NCBI GenBank assembly: GCA_903921455.1
Contig: CAIXPZ010000263.1
Location: 1 to 25,744, forward strand
Source: an uncultured Verrucomicrobia subdivision 3 bacterium
GTDB lineage: Bacteria; Verrucomicrobiota; Verrucomicrobiae; Limisphaerales; UBA11358
Direction: 5' to 3'
Length of the DNA stretch: 25,744 bases
The translations under genes and the position numbers were made by a program. Of this stretch, positions 1 through 7,162 are shown one piece after another (position 1 is the first letter of the stretch; every line of letters starts with the position of its first letter). The notes under the pieces are model-generated. The model did not search any database. It had not been told where the DNA came from and was given only the letters and a program-made list of their open reading frames with translations.

Positions 1-93
1 ATGTTCGGTCACAGCCATCGGCGCGCTGACTAGCAGGACTTGCGAATTTGTGACGGGCGCTCCGGCACCGTCGGTCACAATTCGCGTCTCCAT
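1..93 (-). CDS. Partial unrecognised reading frame running off the left edge
   Basis: An open minus-strand frame covers the first 93 bases and continues beyond the window. It could start at the ATG at 93-91, which overlaps the TGA of the upstream gene (95-93) by one base, the usual arrangement of translationally coupled genes. The same frame is already open from about 192, and its translation there looks more protein-like than the Arg/Pro/Cys-rich end of the upstream gene. This segment may therefore be the true C-terminal continuation of the 93-896 gene after a single-base deletion. No family recognised. It belongs to the integrated element. Confidence 0.35.
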   Translation of the reverse strand, partial: METRIVTDGAGAPVTNSQVLLVSAPMAVTEH

Positions 94-896
94 CAGGCGC
101 GACCCGGTCGGCACGGTGTAAGACTTCGTGCGCACGGTTTCCTGATCCTGTCGCGAGGCTTGAGCCGGGTTGCCAACCGTTCTCGCGTGACCTTAAGGAC
201 CAAGCGGCGGGTTTCCTCGTCGCTAAACCCCAGCGGGTGCCAAAAATTTTCAATCCTCATGGTTAGGGTATCGGATTTTACTTTCCGGTAAATTGCTCCA
301 TGCTTTTTGTCATCAGCTTCCAGAAATTTATTTATATATTTCACCAGCCCGAAAAAACTTTCCCAACGCGTGCGGTCGGTTTCACCCTTGCCGGGGAATA
401 ACGCCTTCAGAATGAATTGCGGGTCAAAACCCAAATGGGTTTTGTCCCATAACATTTCGATCGCATCTCCGGCTTTGCAACCAGCGACCAGGAATTCATC
501 TTCATCCGTGTCGACATGGTGCCCGGGCTGATCGTTTTCACTGTCATAATAGGCTTTCACCAAATCACGGGCGTGGGTCCACCAATCCTGACGATCATAA
601 TACAGCAGGCCCCGGCACACTAAATCGGTCTGTTCCTCGACCCATAGTGCCCGCCCGGCGGCATCCCAGAGTCGCATGGCTTGGGACGCCAGTTCAAACG
701 GCAGCTTTTTCTGGCCCGAACGATTTCCGATCGCAGCGGATAACTGGGCAATCTGAAACTGATCGGGCTTGGCAGTTTTTCGCACCAACCGCTCCGACCG
801 CAAACCTTGCTCGTTCAGCCGCAAAAGGTAGAGCTTGCGCTTCTTTGCGGATTTTTTCTCCGGAGCGGGTGTCATTGAAGGAAATTCGATGTCCAT
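93..896 (-). CDS. Unrecognised protein of the integrated element (267 aa as read)
   Basis: The ATG is at 896-894, 8 bases after the stop of the recombinase gene and on the same strand, so the two are probably cotranscribed. I recognise no family. The protein is soluble-looking and charged, with a Lys-rich start (residues 13-20), a Trp/Tyr/Asp-rich middle (about 90-135) and no membrane segment or signal peptide. Its position next to an integrase inside a tRNA-inserted element suggests a mobile-element accessory gene. The last 25 or so residues are rich in Arg, Pro and Cys and look like out-of-frame translation. An overlapping frame open from 192 to the window edge gives a more natural continuation if one base is added between about 192 and 150. 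The end shown here may therefore be an artefact. The alternative is a true stop coupled to a new gene at 93. Confidence 0.6.
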   Translation of the reverse strand: MDIEFPSMTPAPEKKSAKKRKLYLLRLNEQGLRSERLVRKTAKPDQFQIAQLSAAIGNRSGQKKLPFELASQAMRLWDAAGRALWVEEQTDLVCRGLLYYDRQDWWTHARDLVKAYYDSENDQPGHHVDTDEDEFLVAGCKAGDAIEMLWDKTHLGFDPQFILKALFPGKGETDRTRWESFFGLVKYINKFLEADDKKHGAIYRKVKSDTLTMRIENFWHPLGFSDEETRRLVLKVTRERLATRLKPRDRIRKPCARSLTPCRPGRA

Positions 897-904
897 AAAA
901 TTGA

Positions 905-2176
905 TTAAGAAATGTTCGGCAGCTTCTTCACCGCCGCCCGCAGGGTATCAATTTGCGTGTGCGTGTAAACCGCATGGCTCCGGTCATCGGAATGACCGGC
1001 GAGCATCTGGCGCACGTCCGGCGCAATGCCCGCGTTCGCCATTTCGGAAATGAAACTGTGGCGCAAACTGTGGAACGTGAATTTATTGAACTCACGTCCG
1101 GCATCACCACCGGCCGCAATGGTTTCCTGTTTGATGCCGGCTTCGGCCATGATCTTGTGGAACTGGATGCTCAACCCGTATTTGCCGCTCACCTTGCGCT
1201 TCGCCAGCGTCGGGCAAATCAGCACGTTGGTGTCATCCCCTAATTTCCCTTTCAGCGCCCGATCCTTGGGCACGATGGGCAGGTCGAGAATATGCGCTTC
1301 CAGTTGCGGATGCAGCGGAATGATCAGGTCGCGTTTTTTGCGGCTGGTTTTTTGCGGGCGCACCTTCAGCACATGCCCCTCGAAGTCAAACGCCGAGAGC
1401 GGCATCCCCACCGCGTCTCCGAGCCGGACGCCCGTATAAAACCCGACTTGGATGCACGTCTTCCATTCCTTCCAGACTTTGGGATCCTCATCTTTTTTCA
1501 CGGCCAGCAGGAGCCGGTCGCAGGCTTTCAACAGGTCGCCCACCTGTTCGCGGGTGAATGGCGAACGACTTTCCTTCGCGCCTTCGGGAATTTCCGCCGC
1601 CGCCACCGGGTTGGTCAGCGTCAGCCCCTGCCGCAGCGCCAGCGCAAACGGGGCGTTCAGAATCTTGCAATCCGTGCGCACCGTGCTGGGGTTGCGCCCG
1701 TCCTCCAGCCGCCACTCGATAAATTTCTGCACGTCATTCACCGTGATGTCCGCCAGCTTGGCCTTGGACTTCGCGCCCAAACATTTCAGGAAATTTTTCA
1801 CGATGCCGCCGTAACGCTCGTAGGTGCCGGCGGACTTGGTTTTCTGCGCTCGCCCCAGCCAGTCGTTCAGGAAGGCACCCACCGCCTTGAACTCCATGCG
1901 GCTCTGGTTCACCCGCTCCGAAACGTCCGCCAGCAATTTGCGCAGGTGAGCTTCGGTTGCGTTGCCGCGCTCCGCCTCTTCCAGCCGCATGGACATTTCC
2001 TGGGCGATCCGCCGGTTCTTGGCGGCGTTTTTGGCCCGCTCCTGTATCGAGTGGCCAATCGGCGAATGGAGGATTTTGGTGGAGACGAGGTGCTGCTTCC
2101 CGGCGTTATCCCGATAGGACGCATACCAGAAAGCCCGGCCTTTTTGTTTTTGGATGCTTGCCATAATGAATAACAT
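905..2176 (-). CDS. Tyrosine recombinase / phage-type integrase
   Basis: Site-specific DNA integrase that inserts and excises the element by strand exchange at an att site. The 423-aa protein shows an N-terminal basic region (about 1-70), a SAM-like core-binding domain (about 95-192) and the catalytic domain (about 200-420). The full catalytic set is visible: Arg251 in TGVRLGDA, Lys276 in QKTSRKKR, His369 and Arg372 in HSLRHSF, His395 in AGHS, and the nucleophile Tyr404 in HAVYTH. All are intact, so the enzyme should be active. The start at 2176 gives MLFIMASIQK; the second Met (2164) is an equally good start and closer to the usual MASI-type beginning of the family. A tRNA 3' fragment lies 131 bases upstream of the start and is the probable attachment site. 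Spacing to the next gene is 8 bases. Confidence 0.95.
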   Translation of the reverse strand: MLFIMASIQKQKGRAFWYASYRDNAGKQHLVSTKILHSPIGHSIQERAKNAAKNRRIAQEMSMRLEEAERGNATEAHLRKLLADVSERVNQSRMEFKAVGAFLNDWLGRAQKTKSAGTYERYGGIVKNFLKCLGAKSKAKLADITVNDVQKFIEWRLEDGRNPSTVRTDCKILNAPFALALRQGLTLTNPVAAAEIPEGAKESRSPFTREQVGDLLKACDRLLLAVKKDEDPKVWKEWKTCIQVGFYTGVRLGDAVGMPLSAFDFEGHVLKVRPQKTSRKKRDLIIPLHPQLEAHILDLPIVPKDRALKGKLGDDTNVLICPTLAKRKVSGKYGLSIQFHKIMAEAGIKQETIAAGGDAGREFNKFTFHSLRHSFISEMANAGIAPDVRQMLAGHSDDRSHAVYTHTQIDTLRAAVKKLPNIS

Positions 2177-2533
2177 ATGAATAACAGACGCACCTAGTCA
2201 AGACGGTTTCTTTAGATTTCAGGAAATTCACATTCGCCTTTATCCACGGCCTAATAGCGAGTTTTACGAGGAAAGTCCAACAAAGCGAGAAGTGCGGTGA
2301 TTGAAACGAGGGTTCGATTCCCTTCACCCGCTCCAATTTGATTTAGGCCAATAAAATCAATGCTTCTGCAAGTTTTTTAGTGGCTTTTGCCGTCAACTTT
2401 TGAGACCGCCCAGGCTAAAGAAATATCTGGCCGTTCGATTCGTAAAGCTCTAGGCAGCTATGGCTTTAAAAACTCGTGGTGTTTGAACTTGCCAGCGATG
2501 GCCCAGAGTGAAGAATTCATTCCTATCGAGATT
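2177..2533. other. Gene-free stretch carrying the element boundary
   Basis: Between the recombinase start and the next gene there is no convincing coding frame. It holds the tRNA 3' fragment described separately. Bases 2177-2300 are unremarkable and would carry the recombinase promoter; I could not pick out a clear -35/-10 pair. Bases 2336-2533 follow the putative attachment site. The frame of the small Trp-rich gene is open here from a TTG at 2387, but the conserved part of that protein begins only at 2534. Confidence 0.5.
2308..2335 (+). other. tRNA 3'-end fragment, probable attachment site (attR-like)
   Basis: The segment has the exact shape of a tRNA 3' end. There is a T-stem (2308-2312 pairing with 2320-2324, one G-U pair), a 7-base T-loop TTCGATT (2313-2319), an acceptor strand CACCCGC (2325-2331), discriminator T (2332) and an encoded CCA (2333-2335). 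An acceptor ending CACCCGC plus U implies a 5' strand GCGGGTG, the usual form of bacterial tRNA-Gly. No D-arm, anticodon arm or 5' acceptor strand precedes it, so the gene is not complete. Lying next to an intact tyrosine recombinase, it is best read as the tRNA end displaced when the element inserted. The intact tRNA would then be on the + strand left of the window. Confidence 0.75.
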
Positions 2534-2770
2534 ATGACGCAAGCCGGCCGACTTAAATTGAACCCCCGGAAGCTGTTGATGAGCAAATGGACGGCTGGGG
2601 AACCCCGTGACCGGGAAAAGCATTTTCTGGTCGCGCGCGTGATTAATCCGGAAGCCCCCCGTCACAAAATTTCGGAAGTTGAAATGGTGGCTGTGCTGAC
2701 GGGGCGGAAGTTTGTCCTGCGCTGGGAGGATCTGGCTGATTCCACGAATTGGCATTCGGGTTGGCAGTAA
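2534..2770 (+). CDS. Small Trp-rich conserved protein (TIGR02450-like)
   Basis: A 78-aa protein resembling the small tryptophan-rich TIGR02450 family, whose function is unknown. Recognisable elements are LNPRKLLMSKWTA near the start, EKHFLVARV, a middle strand ending VAVLTGRKF, and a closing WEDLADSTNWHSGW. The frame is open from a TTG at 2387 (127 aa), but the conserved family begins close to the NPRKLL motif. I therefore chose the ATG at 2534, which has only a weak GAG upstream. An ATG at 2498 is the alternative. It lies 26 bases before the metallopeptidase gene on the same strand, so the two may be cotranscribed. Confidence 0.75.
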   Translation: MTQAGRLKLNPRKLLMSKWTAGEPRDREKHFLVARVINPEAPRHKISEVEMVAVLTGRKFVLRWEDLADSTNWHSGWQ

Positions 2771-2796
2771 CCGCCGCGAATTCATCTCCCCATCCG

Positions 2797-3516
2797 ATGT
2801 TCGACTTGCTTTTCACCCCCCGCCCGGAACCGAAGCCCGATTCTATCCAAATCGGATCCCGGTCGGTGCCGCTGCTATTCGTGCATAATCACCAAGCCCG
2901 CCGATATCTCCTGCGTTTGCGCGCGGATGGGGTTGCGCGGGTGACCGTGCCGCGCCGGGGCTCGCTTGCCAAGGCCCGGGAATTTTTAGCCTGGAACCTC
3001 GGCTGGCTGGAACAACAAATTCAGCAGTGGGCGAGTCGGCCCCCCTCCCTCGCTGAATGGCGGCTGGGGACGGAGATCTATTATCGGGGCGAGCGGGTGA
3101 AAATCGAGGTGGCGACGGCCGACCGGATTCGCTTTGGCACGGAATTGCTGACGCTGCCGGATGTGTCGGTGGATTTGCGGCCGGCGATCCACCAGCACCT
3201 TCGGCAACTGGCGGCCCATGAACTACCGACGCGGGTCATGTCTTTGGCTGCCCTGCACGGCATTGCGGTAGCGCGCGTCTCCGTCAGAAACCAGAAATCA
3301 CGCTGGGGGTCCTGTTCGCGGCGCGGCACGATCTCGCTGAACTGGCGGTTGATTCAAACGCCGGATTTTGTGCGGGACTACATTATTCTGCACGAACTGG
3401 CCCATCGTAGGCAGATGAATCATTCCGCTAAGTTTTGGCTGGAGGTCGCGCGTTTGTGCCCGGATTATTTGACCGCGGAACAGTGGTTGAAAACCCATCG
3501 CCTCGTTCTTCGCTGA
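2797..3516 (+). CDS. YgjP-like zinc metallopeptidase domain protein (DUF45, M48 clan)
   Basis: A 239-aa cytoplasmic protein of the YgjP/WLM-like DUF45 family, gluzincin-type predicted metallopeptidases of poorly defined substrate. The metal-binding motif is HELAH (residues 199-203), with the usual downstream third ligand His209 in MNHSAKFW. The preceding conserved motif SRWGSCS (about 168-174) and the strand ISLNWRL are hallmarks of the family. The N-terminal half carries the beta-rich region with RRYLLRLRADG and VTVPRRGS. The frame extends upstream to a TTG at 2749 that overlaps the previous gene, but the ATG at 2797 gives a normal family length and is preferred. No signal peptide is seen. 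Length and motifs are complete. Confidence 0.9.
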   Translation: MFDLLFTPRPEPKPDSIQIGSRSVPLLFVHNHQARRYLLRLRADGVARVTVPRRGSLAKAREFLAWNLGWLEQQIQQWASRPPSLAEWRLGTEIYYRGERVKIEVATADRIRFGTELLTLPDVSVDLRPAIHQHLRQLAAHELPTRVMSLAALHGIAVARVSVRNQKSRWGSCSRRGTISLNWRLIQTPDFVRDYIILHELAHRRQMNHSAKFWLEVARLCPDYLTAEQWLKTHRLVLR

Positions 3517-3610
3517 GGGTTCCAGTGGTCTTGTAACCTTGTGGCCGAAGCTGGGGGAGAGTTGATTCGCCGGTCGATAAAATGGGCGTGGCGGCTGGCC
3601 GCGTTATGTT

Positions 3611-4612
3611 ATGAAACCTGAGATTTCTCGCCGTAAATTCCTGGGTGCGGCCACCCTGGCCGGGGTCACCCTGCCCGGCGCGTTGACCCGGATGCTGGCA
3701 GCAGAAACCGCTGAGCCTGACCCGCCCGGGCTGGCCGGCATCCCCGTCATTGACACGCATATTCATCTCTACGATCCGTCGCGACCCCAAGGGGTGCCTT
3801 GGCCGCCAAAGACATCCCAACCCTTATATCAGCCATCCTTGCCGTCCCGCTATCGTCCCATCGCCCGGCCGCTGGGCATCGTGGGTGCGATTGCCGTTGA
3901 GTGCAGCAGCTGGCTTGAGGATAACCAGTGGGTGTTGGATATCGCTGACCAAGATGACCTCATGGTGGGAACCGTCGGCCATCTGGTGCCGGGCACGCCC
4001 GAGTTCCGGCCGAATCTCGACCGGCTCCGCAAAAATCCGCTGTTCCGGGGAATTCGCTTTGGGCTGGGAAGACAATCCGGCCGGGAACTGGCTCGTCCTG
4101 AGTTTATTGCGGACCTTCAAGCGTTGGCCGATGCGGATCTGGTTTTGGATACGGCCAATCCCAGTGTTGCCTTGCTGGCCGATGTCGCTTGCCTCAGTGA
4201 GCGGGTTCCCTGTTTGCGCATCGTGATCGATCATCTGCCCCAAATGGTGTCGCCCGGCGAACCCGCGTTGCGCGCGTCGTATGCCGCCAGCCTGAAAATT
4301 TTGCGGGAGCGGTCGCAAGTGTTTGTGAAAGTGTCGGAGGTGTTGCGCCGGGTCGACGGCCGCATTCCCGCGGATCTGGCCTATTATCAGCCCCGCCTGG
4401 ATGAAATTCTGGAGGTGTTTGGCATTGACCGGGTGCTGTATGGGAGTGACTGGCCCAACAGCGACCAGTGGCTGCCGGTTCCGGTCGCGTTCAAGCTCGT
4501 TCAGGATTATTTCCTGGCCTTGGGCCGGGCTTCTGCTGAAAAATATTTCTGGCGTAATTCGGTCAAATGCTACCGGTGGGTGCGGCGGAATACCCGGCAA
4601 CCCCAACTCTGA
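3611..4612 (+). CDS. Tat-exported amidohydrolase (Amidohydro_2 / COG3618)
   Basis: A 333-aa metal-dependent hydrolase of the amidohydrolase_2 superfamily, the group that includes 2-pyrone-4,6-dicarboxylate lactonase and L-fuconolactonase-type enzymes. The N-terminus has a twin-arginine signal (SRRKFLG, residues 6-12, then a hydrophobic stretch to an AAA-type cleavage region near 31), so the enzyme should act in the periplasm. The TIM-barrel metal motif is DTHIHLYD (His50, His52). Further sites are His208 in IDHLP and Asp280 in YGSDWP, which match the family's metal and catalytic positions. The substrate cannot be told from sequence; a sugar lactone is a reasonable guess given other carbohydrate genes in the window. 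It converges with the aldo/keto reductase gene, 45 bases apart. Confidence 0.88.
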   Translation: MKPEISRRKFLGAATLAGVTLPGALTRMLAAETAEPDPPGLAGIPVIDTHIHLYDPSRPQGVPWPPKTSQPLYQPSLPSRYRPIARPLGIVGAIAVECSSWLEDNQWVLDIADQDDLMVGTVGHLVPGTPEFRPNLDRLRKNPLFRGIRFGLGRQSGRELARPEFIADLQALADADLVLDTANPSVALLADVACLSERVPCLRIVIDHLPQMVSPGEPALRASYAASLKILRERSQVFVKVSEVLRRVDGRIPADLAYYQPRLDEILEVFGIDRVLYGSDWPNSDQWLPVPVAFKLVQDYFLALGRASAEKYFWRNSVKCYRWVRRNTRQPQL

Positions 4613-4657
4613 ATAGATCGCCGCGTCCCGGCTGCGTGCGCCGGCATTTCATTCGCC

Positions 4658-5656
4658 TCACGCCAGGCCGGCATAATGCGCCTGCCCATCCAGATAGGCC
4701 CAATGGCGATAGGGTTCGTAATGTTTTTTATCCGCACCCCGCCGCTCCAGCGCCGCTTTTTCCTCGGCGGCATAGGGCTTGAAATTCGCCGCCACCCCCG
4801 CGTTCTGTCGCAGCCACGCCAGGGAATCGATGCCGGAAATCAGCGTGGTGATGGGGAGGCTCAAGGTGTAGCGCAGCGCTTCCTCGGCCGTGACCACGCC
4901 GTCTTTCACCGACCCCGCGTTGCCGCCCAGGGATTTCATCGCCAGCGGGGCGATCCCTTGCTTCAGCAATTCCGGCAGCACCCGCTGTTGAAAACCTTCC
5001 GCGTGGGCGTCAAACACGGACAACGGCATCTGCACCGCGTCAAACGGATAATGGTGTGCCAGGACTCGCAGATGTGTCTCGGGGTTCAGATGGCCGGTGA
5101 AGCCGCAATAGCGGATCTTGCCTTGTTTGCGAGCCTGCTCCACGGCTTCGATCGCTCCCCCTGGCCCGAAAATCGCATCCACTTCCGCGGCGGAGCCGAC
5201 CTGATGGATCTGCCACAGATCCAGGTGATCCGTCTTCAATCGCGTCAACGATTGTTCCAGCATGGCCAGGGCTTTTTCCTTGGTCTGTTGTCCCGGCAAG
5301 TGGGTGCATACTTTGGTCATGAGGAACACTTGGTCGCGCTTGCCGGCCAAAGCCTGGCCCATCCACTCCTCCCCGCGGCCGTTATGATATTCCCAGCAGT
5401 TGTCGAAAAAGGTCACGCCATGATCGATCGCTTCATGGGCGATCCGGGTGGCGGCCTCGACCGTTTTGGCCAGCGCCAAAGTATGTCCCCCGAGGCCAAG
5501 GGACGAAACCATTTCGTCGTGCCGTCCCAGCTTTCGCTTCGGCACCCGGAGTTCCCCCGGCTCCGCCAGCGCTGCGCGGGCCAAGGCCAGACCCGCGCCG
5601 GCCAGGCCCATCGTTTTCAAGAAAGTGCGGCGATTGGCGTCGAATAAATTGCGCAT
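4658..5656 (-). CDS. Tat-exported aldo/keto reductase
   Basis: A 332-aa NAD(P)H-type oxidoreductase of the aldo/keto reductase superfamily. The classical tetrad is present: Asp85 and Tyr90 in FFDNCWEYHNG, Lys115 in LMTKV, His151 in LWQIHQV. Before the barrel sits a twin-arginine signal (NRRTFLK, residues 8-14, hydrophobic to about 31), as in many verrucomicrobial and planctomycete members that are exported folded. The frame reaches back to an ATG at 5710, but the ATG at 5656 puts the twin arginines at the normal distance from the N-terminus, so it is preferred. No iron-sulphur cysteine cluster of the kind found in some relatives is seen at the C-terminus. The gene faces the amidohydrolase gene tail to tail, so the two are not an operon. 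Substrate unknown. Confidence 0.9.
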   Translation of the reverse strand: MRNLFDANRRTFLKTMGLAGAGLALARAALAEPGELRVPKRKLGRHDEMVSSLGLGGHTLALAKTVEAATRIAHEAIDHGVTFFDNCWEYHNGRGEEWMGQALAGKRDQVFLMTKVCTHLPGQQTKEKALAMLEQSLTRLKTDHLDLWQIHQVGSAAEVDAIFGPGGAIEAVEQARKQGKIRYCGFTGHLNPETHLRVLAHHYPFDAVQMPLSVFDAHAEGFQQRVLPELLKQGIAPLAMKSLGGNAGSVKDGVVTAEEALRYTLSLPITTLISGIDSLAWLRQNAGVAANFKPYAAEEKAALERRGADKKHYEPYRHWAYLDGQAHYAGLA

Positions 5657-5999
5657 GGTATGATTCTGTGACTTGCCCTGGCAAAATAAAGTAGATTCGT
5701 GCCGCCTCAATTAAAGTTTCGCCGGTTGCCACCAGTCAGGCGTGCCATCTTTTCATGCTTAGATTTTAGGTGCCTATCTGCGGGAGCATGAAGGGCGACT
5801 TGGGATTAGACATATCTTTGCTGATTTGATCCGGAACCCTAACTTGTCGACGGTGAATTTGTCACACCTACAGAAAGGGTTTGACCTGCCTAGCCGCCAG
5901 AGACCGTGAGGCGCATCGCAAAGTCTCCGTAGTGCGTAGCGGTGTGCGTTCTTGCCAATCGTCCCCTAGAAGCTCATTTTGAATAAGATTCATCAACCA
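5657..5999. other. Gene-free divergent intergenic region
   Basis: This stretch separates the starts of two divergent genes, so it should hold both promoters. I see no convincing coding frame, RNA gene, operator or clear -35/-10 pair. A TTGACC string at 5881-5886 lacks a matching -10. A TTG at 5979 is in frame with the downstream gene but is a weaker start than the ATG at 6000. Confidence 0.4.
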
Positions 6000-6470
6000 A
6001 TGAAACGGCATTGCCTGATCGTTCTGGCTCTTGGCCTATTGTGCCGGACCGTTCACGCCGCCCCTCTGGCGGTCGGTGATGCCCTGCCGGTGATTACGGC
6101 GACGGACCAGCACGGGAAGCCCTTCACCCTCACCACTAACCTCCAGTTCCTGCTGGTTGCGACCGAGCGAGCCTGCGCCCAAGCCGCCAACCGCAAGCTG
6201 GCGAAACAGGGCGCGGAATTTCTGGAAAAGCATCAAGCGGCTTATCTGATGGACATCCATACGATGCCGTCCGTTGCCCGGATATTTGCCCTTCCTAAAA
6301 TGAGGAAATATCCCCACCGGGTTGTGCTGGTGGATTCGGCGGATACGCTGACAAATTTCCCCACGCAACCGGGCCGGGTAACGGTGCTGGGCCTGACTTC
6401 GGGTGGCCGAATTCGGAAAATCGACCACTGGAATCCCGACGACGAGCCGGTGGCTGGATATTTGGAATAA
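6000..6470 (+). CDS. Secreted thioredoxin-fold-like protein, function unknown
   Basis: A 156-aa protein with a cleavable Sec signal (basic KRH, hydrophobic stretch to about residue 19, then VHAAP). The mature part begins like a redoxin: a VGDALPVITATDQHGKPF segment resembles the start of AhpC/TSA or TlpA proteins, followed by a predicted strand FLLVATE. There is no CxxC: the position that would carry it reads RACAQAAN, with a single Cys. Thiol-disulphide exchange of the usual kind is therefore unlikely. A later strand RVVLVDS and the C-terminal GGRIRKIDHW fit a degenerate thioredoxin fold. The ATG at 6000 was chosen over a TTG at 5979. No partner is evident from neighbours; fold assignment is tentative. 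Confidence 0.6.
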   Translation: MKRHCLIVLALGLLCRTVHAAPLAVGDALPVITATDQHGKPFTLTTNLQFLLVATERACAQAANRKLAKQGAEFLEKHQAAYLMDIHTMPSVARIFALPKMRKYPHRVVLVDSADTLTNFPTQPGRVTVLGLTSGGRIRKIDHWNPDDEPVAGYLE

Positions 6471-6535
6471 CCACTCGAGCTGCCCTGATTAACCTCAAGG
6501 AGTTCGAGCCGGCTATGGACTTGCAGAAGCCAGAG

Positions 6536-6849
6536 TCAACCATCCCCCCCGATTAAGTCTTTGGCCACCCTGAAGTCTGCCGGGGAAACCTGAACGCGAA
6601 CGAAACCGACGGCGTTCAAATTGAAGCCGATGGCCTGCACCATTGACTGGTCGGGAATGAAAGCCTCAATGCCTGCCGCAACTGCTCATCCGTGAGCGGG
6701 GCAATTTCATATTCGGCGCGCGGCGTATTCTTCTGTGGCGATGTTTCTTCGGGGACGGTCGTAGTGGCGGTCTCAAAGGGAGTTTGGTCAATCGGGCAAA
6801 ACATTGCCTCGTCAGGGCTTTCAGCGCCGCAATAGGGGCAGGTTTTCAT
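6536..6849 (-). CDS. Zinc-ribbon protein with DUF2007-like tail, frameshifted
   Basis: The ATG at 6849 starts a protein with a two-knuckle zinc ribbon at its N-terminus: CPYCG (residues 4-8) and CPID (18-21). As read, the frame stops at 6616 after 77 aa, ending in an unnatural SQWCRPSASI. Adding one base near 6667 restores a frame to a TGA at 6538-6536 and gives 104 aa. In the restored tail, a segment GFVRVQVSPADFRVAKDLI resembles the end of DUF2007 domains, small putative signal-transducing modules often paired with such ribbons. I take the longer form as the real gene and the frameshift as an assembly deletion or recent mutation. It follows the two-helix membrane protein gene on the same strand (44-base gap). 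No function can be assigned. Confidence 0.6.
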
Positions 6850-6893
6850 AATGTATGATTGGTTAGGAATTGTTGTAGCGAATCAGCAAACCC

Positions 6894-7130
6894 TTATTTC
6901 CGTTTTCCGGTGAATACCATCCAAACCATGCCCGACCCGAATACGACTCCCACCGTGCCATACACCTGCGCCTCGCGTTTTGTGATGTGTTCAAGGTAAT
7001 AGCCCGACCGCCGATACACCTGATGAATCACCGAGCCTTCGGTTGGGGAAAACACCATATTCAAGCCCACGGTGATGAAAATCATCGCCAAAGCCAAAAA
7101 ACACCATTCCATGCCACTCAAACGACGCAC
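6894..7130 (-). CDS. Small two-helix membrane protein, unknown
   Basis: A 78-aa protein with two predicted transmembrane helices (about residues 8-27 and 54-73) joined by a polar loop with RRSGYYLEH. A short basic tail GKRK suggests that the C-terminus is cytoplasmic. The ATG at 7130 is used; a second Met at residue 7 (7112) is possible. I recognise no family. It sits between the pseudopilin-like gene (32 bases upstream) and the zinc-ribbon gene, all on the minus strand, and may be cotranscribed with them. Confidence 0.6.
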   Translation of the reverse strand: MRRLSGMEWCFLALAMIFITVGLNMVFSPTEGSVIHQVYRRSGYYLEHITKREAQVYGTVGVVFGSGMVWMVFTGKRK

Positions 7131-7162
7131 TTGCAGATGCTAACCGCGAAAACGGAACCAAG

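Noticed and set aside
953..2173. Long plus-strand open frames opposite the recombinase, including one of 293 aa
   Set aside because: Antisense shadows in GC-rich DNA; the minus strand encodes an intact recombinase with all catalytic residues.
2268..2278. GAGGAAAGTCC string like the conserved 5' core of RNase P RNA
   Set aside because: Only 11 bases match and none of the other conserved RNase P segments occur nearby; chance similarity.
2301..2308. TTGAAAC-type string resembling the end of CRISPR repeats
   Set aside because: It occurs once, with no repeated spacing; no array in the window.
2281..2335. Complete tRNA or tmRNA gene ending at 2335
   Set aside because: No D-arm, anticodon arm or matching 5' acceptor strand upstream, and no tmRNA tag-coding segment; only the 3' end is present.
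2106..2336. Minus-strand open frame starting MERVKGIEPSFQ
   Set aside because: The start is the reverse complement of the tRNA 3' end, a common false protein start; it overlaps the recombinase start and has no coding character.
3824..4606. 260-aa minus-strand frame opposite the amidohydrolase
   Set aside because: No recognisable domain and His/Gln/Pro-rich composition typical of antisense translation; the plus strand has clear metal-binding motifs.
4613..4657. Shared terminator between the convergent amidohydrolase and aldo/keto reductase genes
   Set aside because: GCCGGC palindromes occur nearby but one lies inside the reductase coding end and no T-run follows; not convincing.
4676..5647. 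323-aa plus-strand frame opposite the aldo/keto reductase
   Set aside because: Shadow of a gene with a complete catalytic tetrad on the other strand.
6295..6543. Minus-strand 82-aa frame opposite the end of the thioredoxin-like gene
   Set aside because: Arg/Pro/Ser-rich shadow; its start overlaps the restored tail of the zinc-ribbon gene in a different frame.
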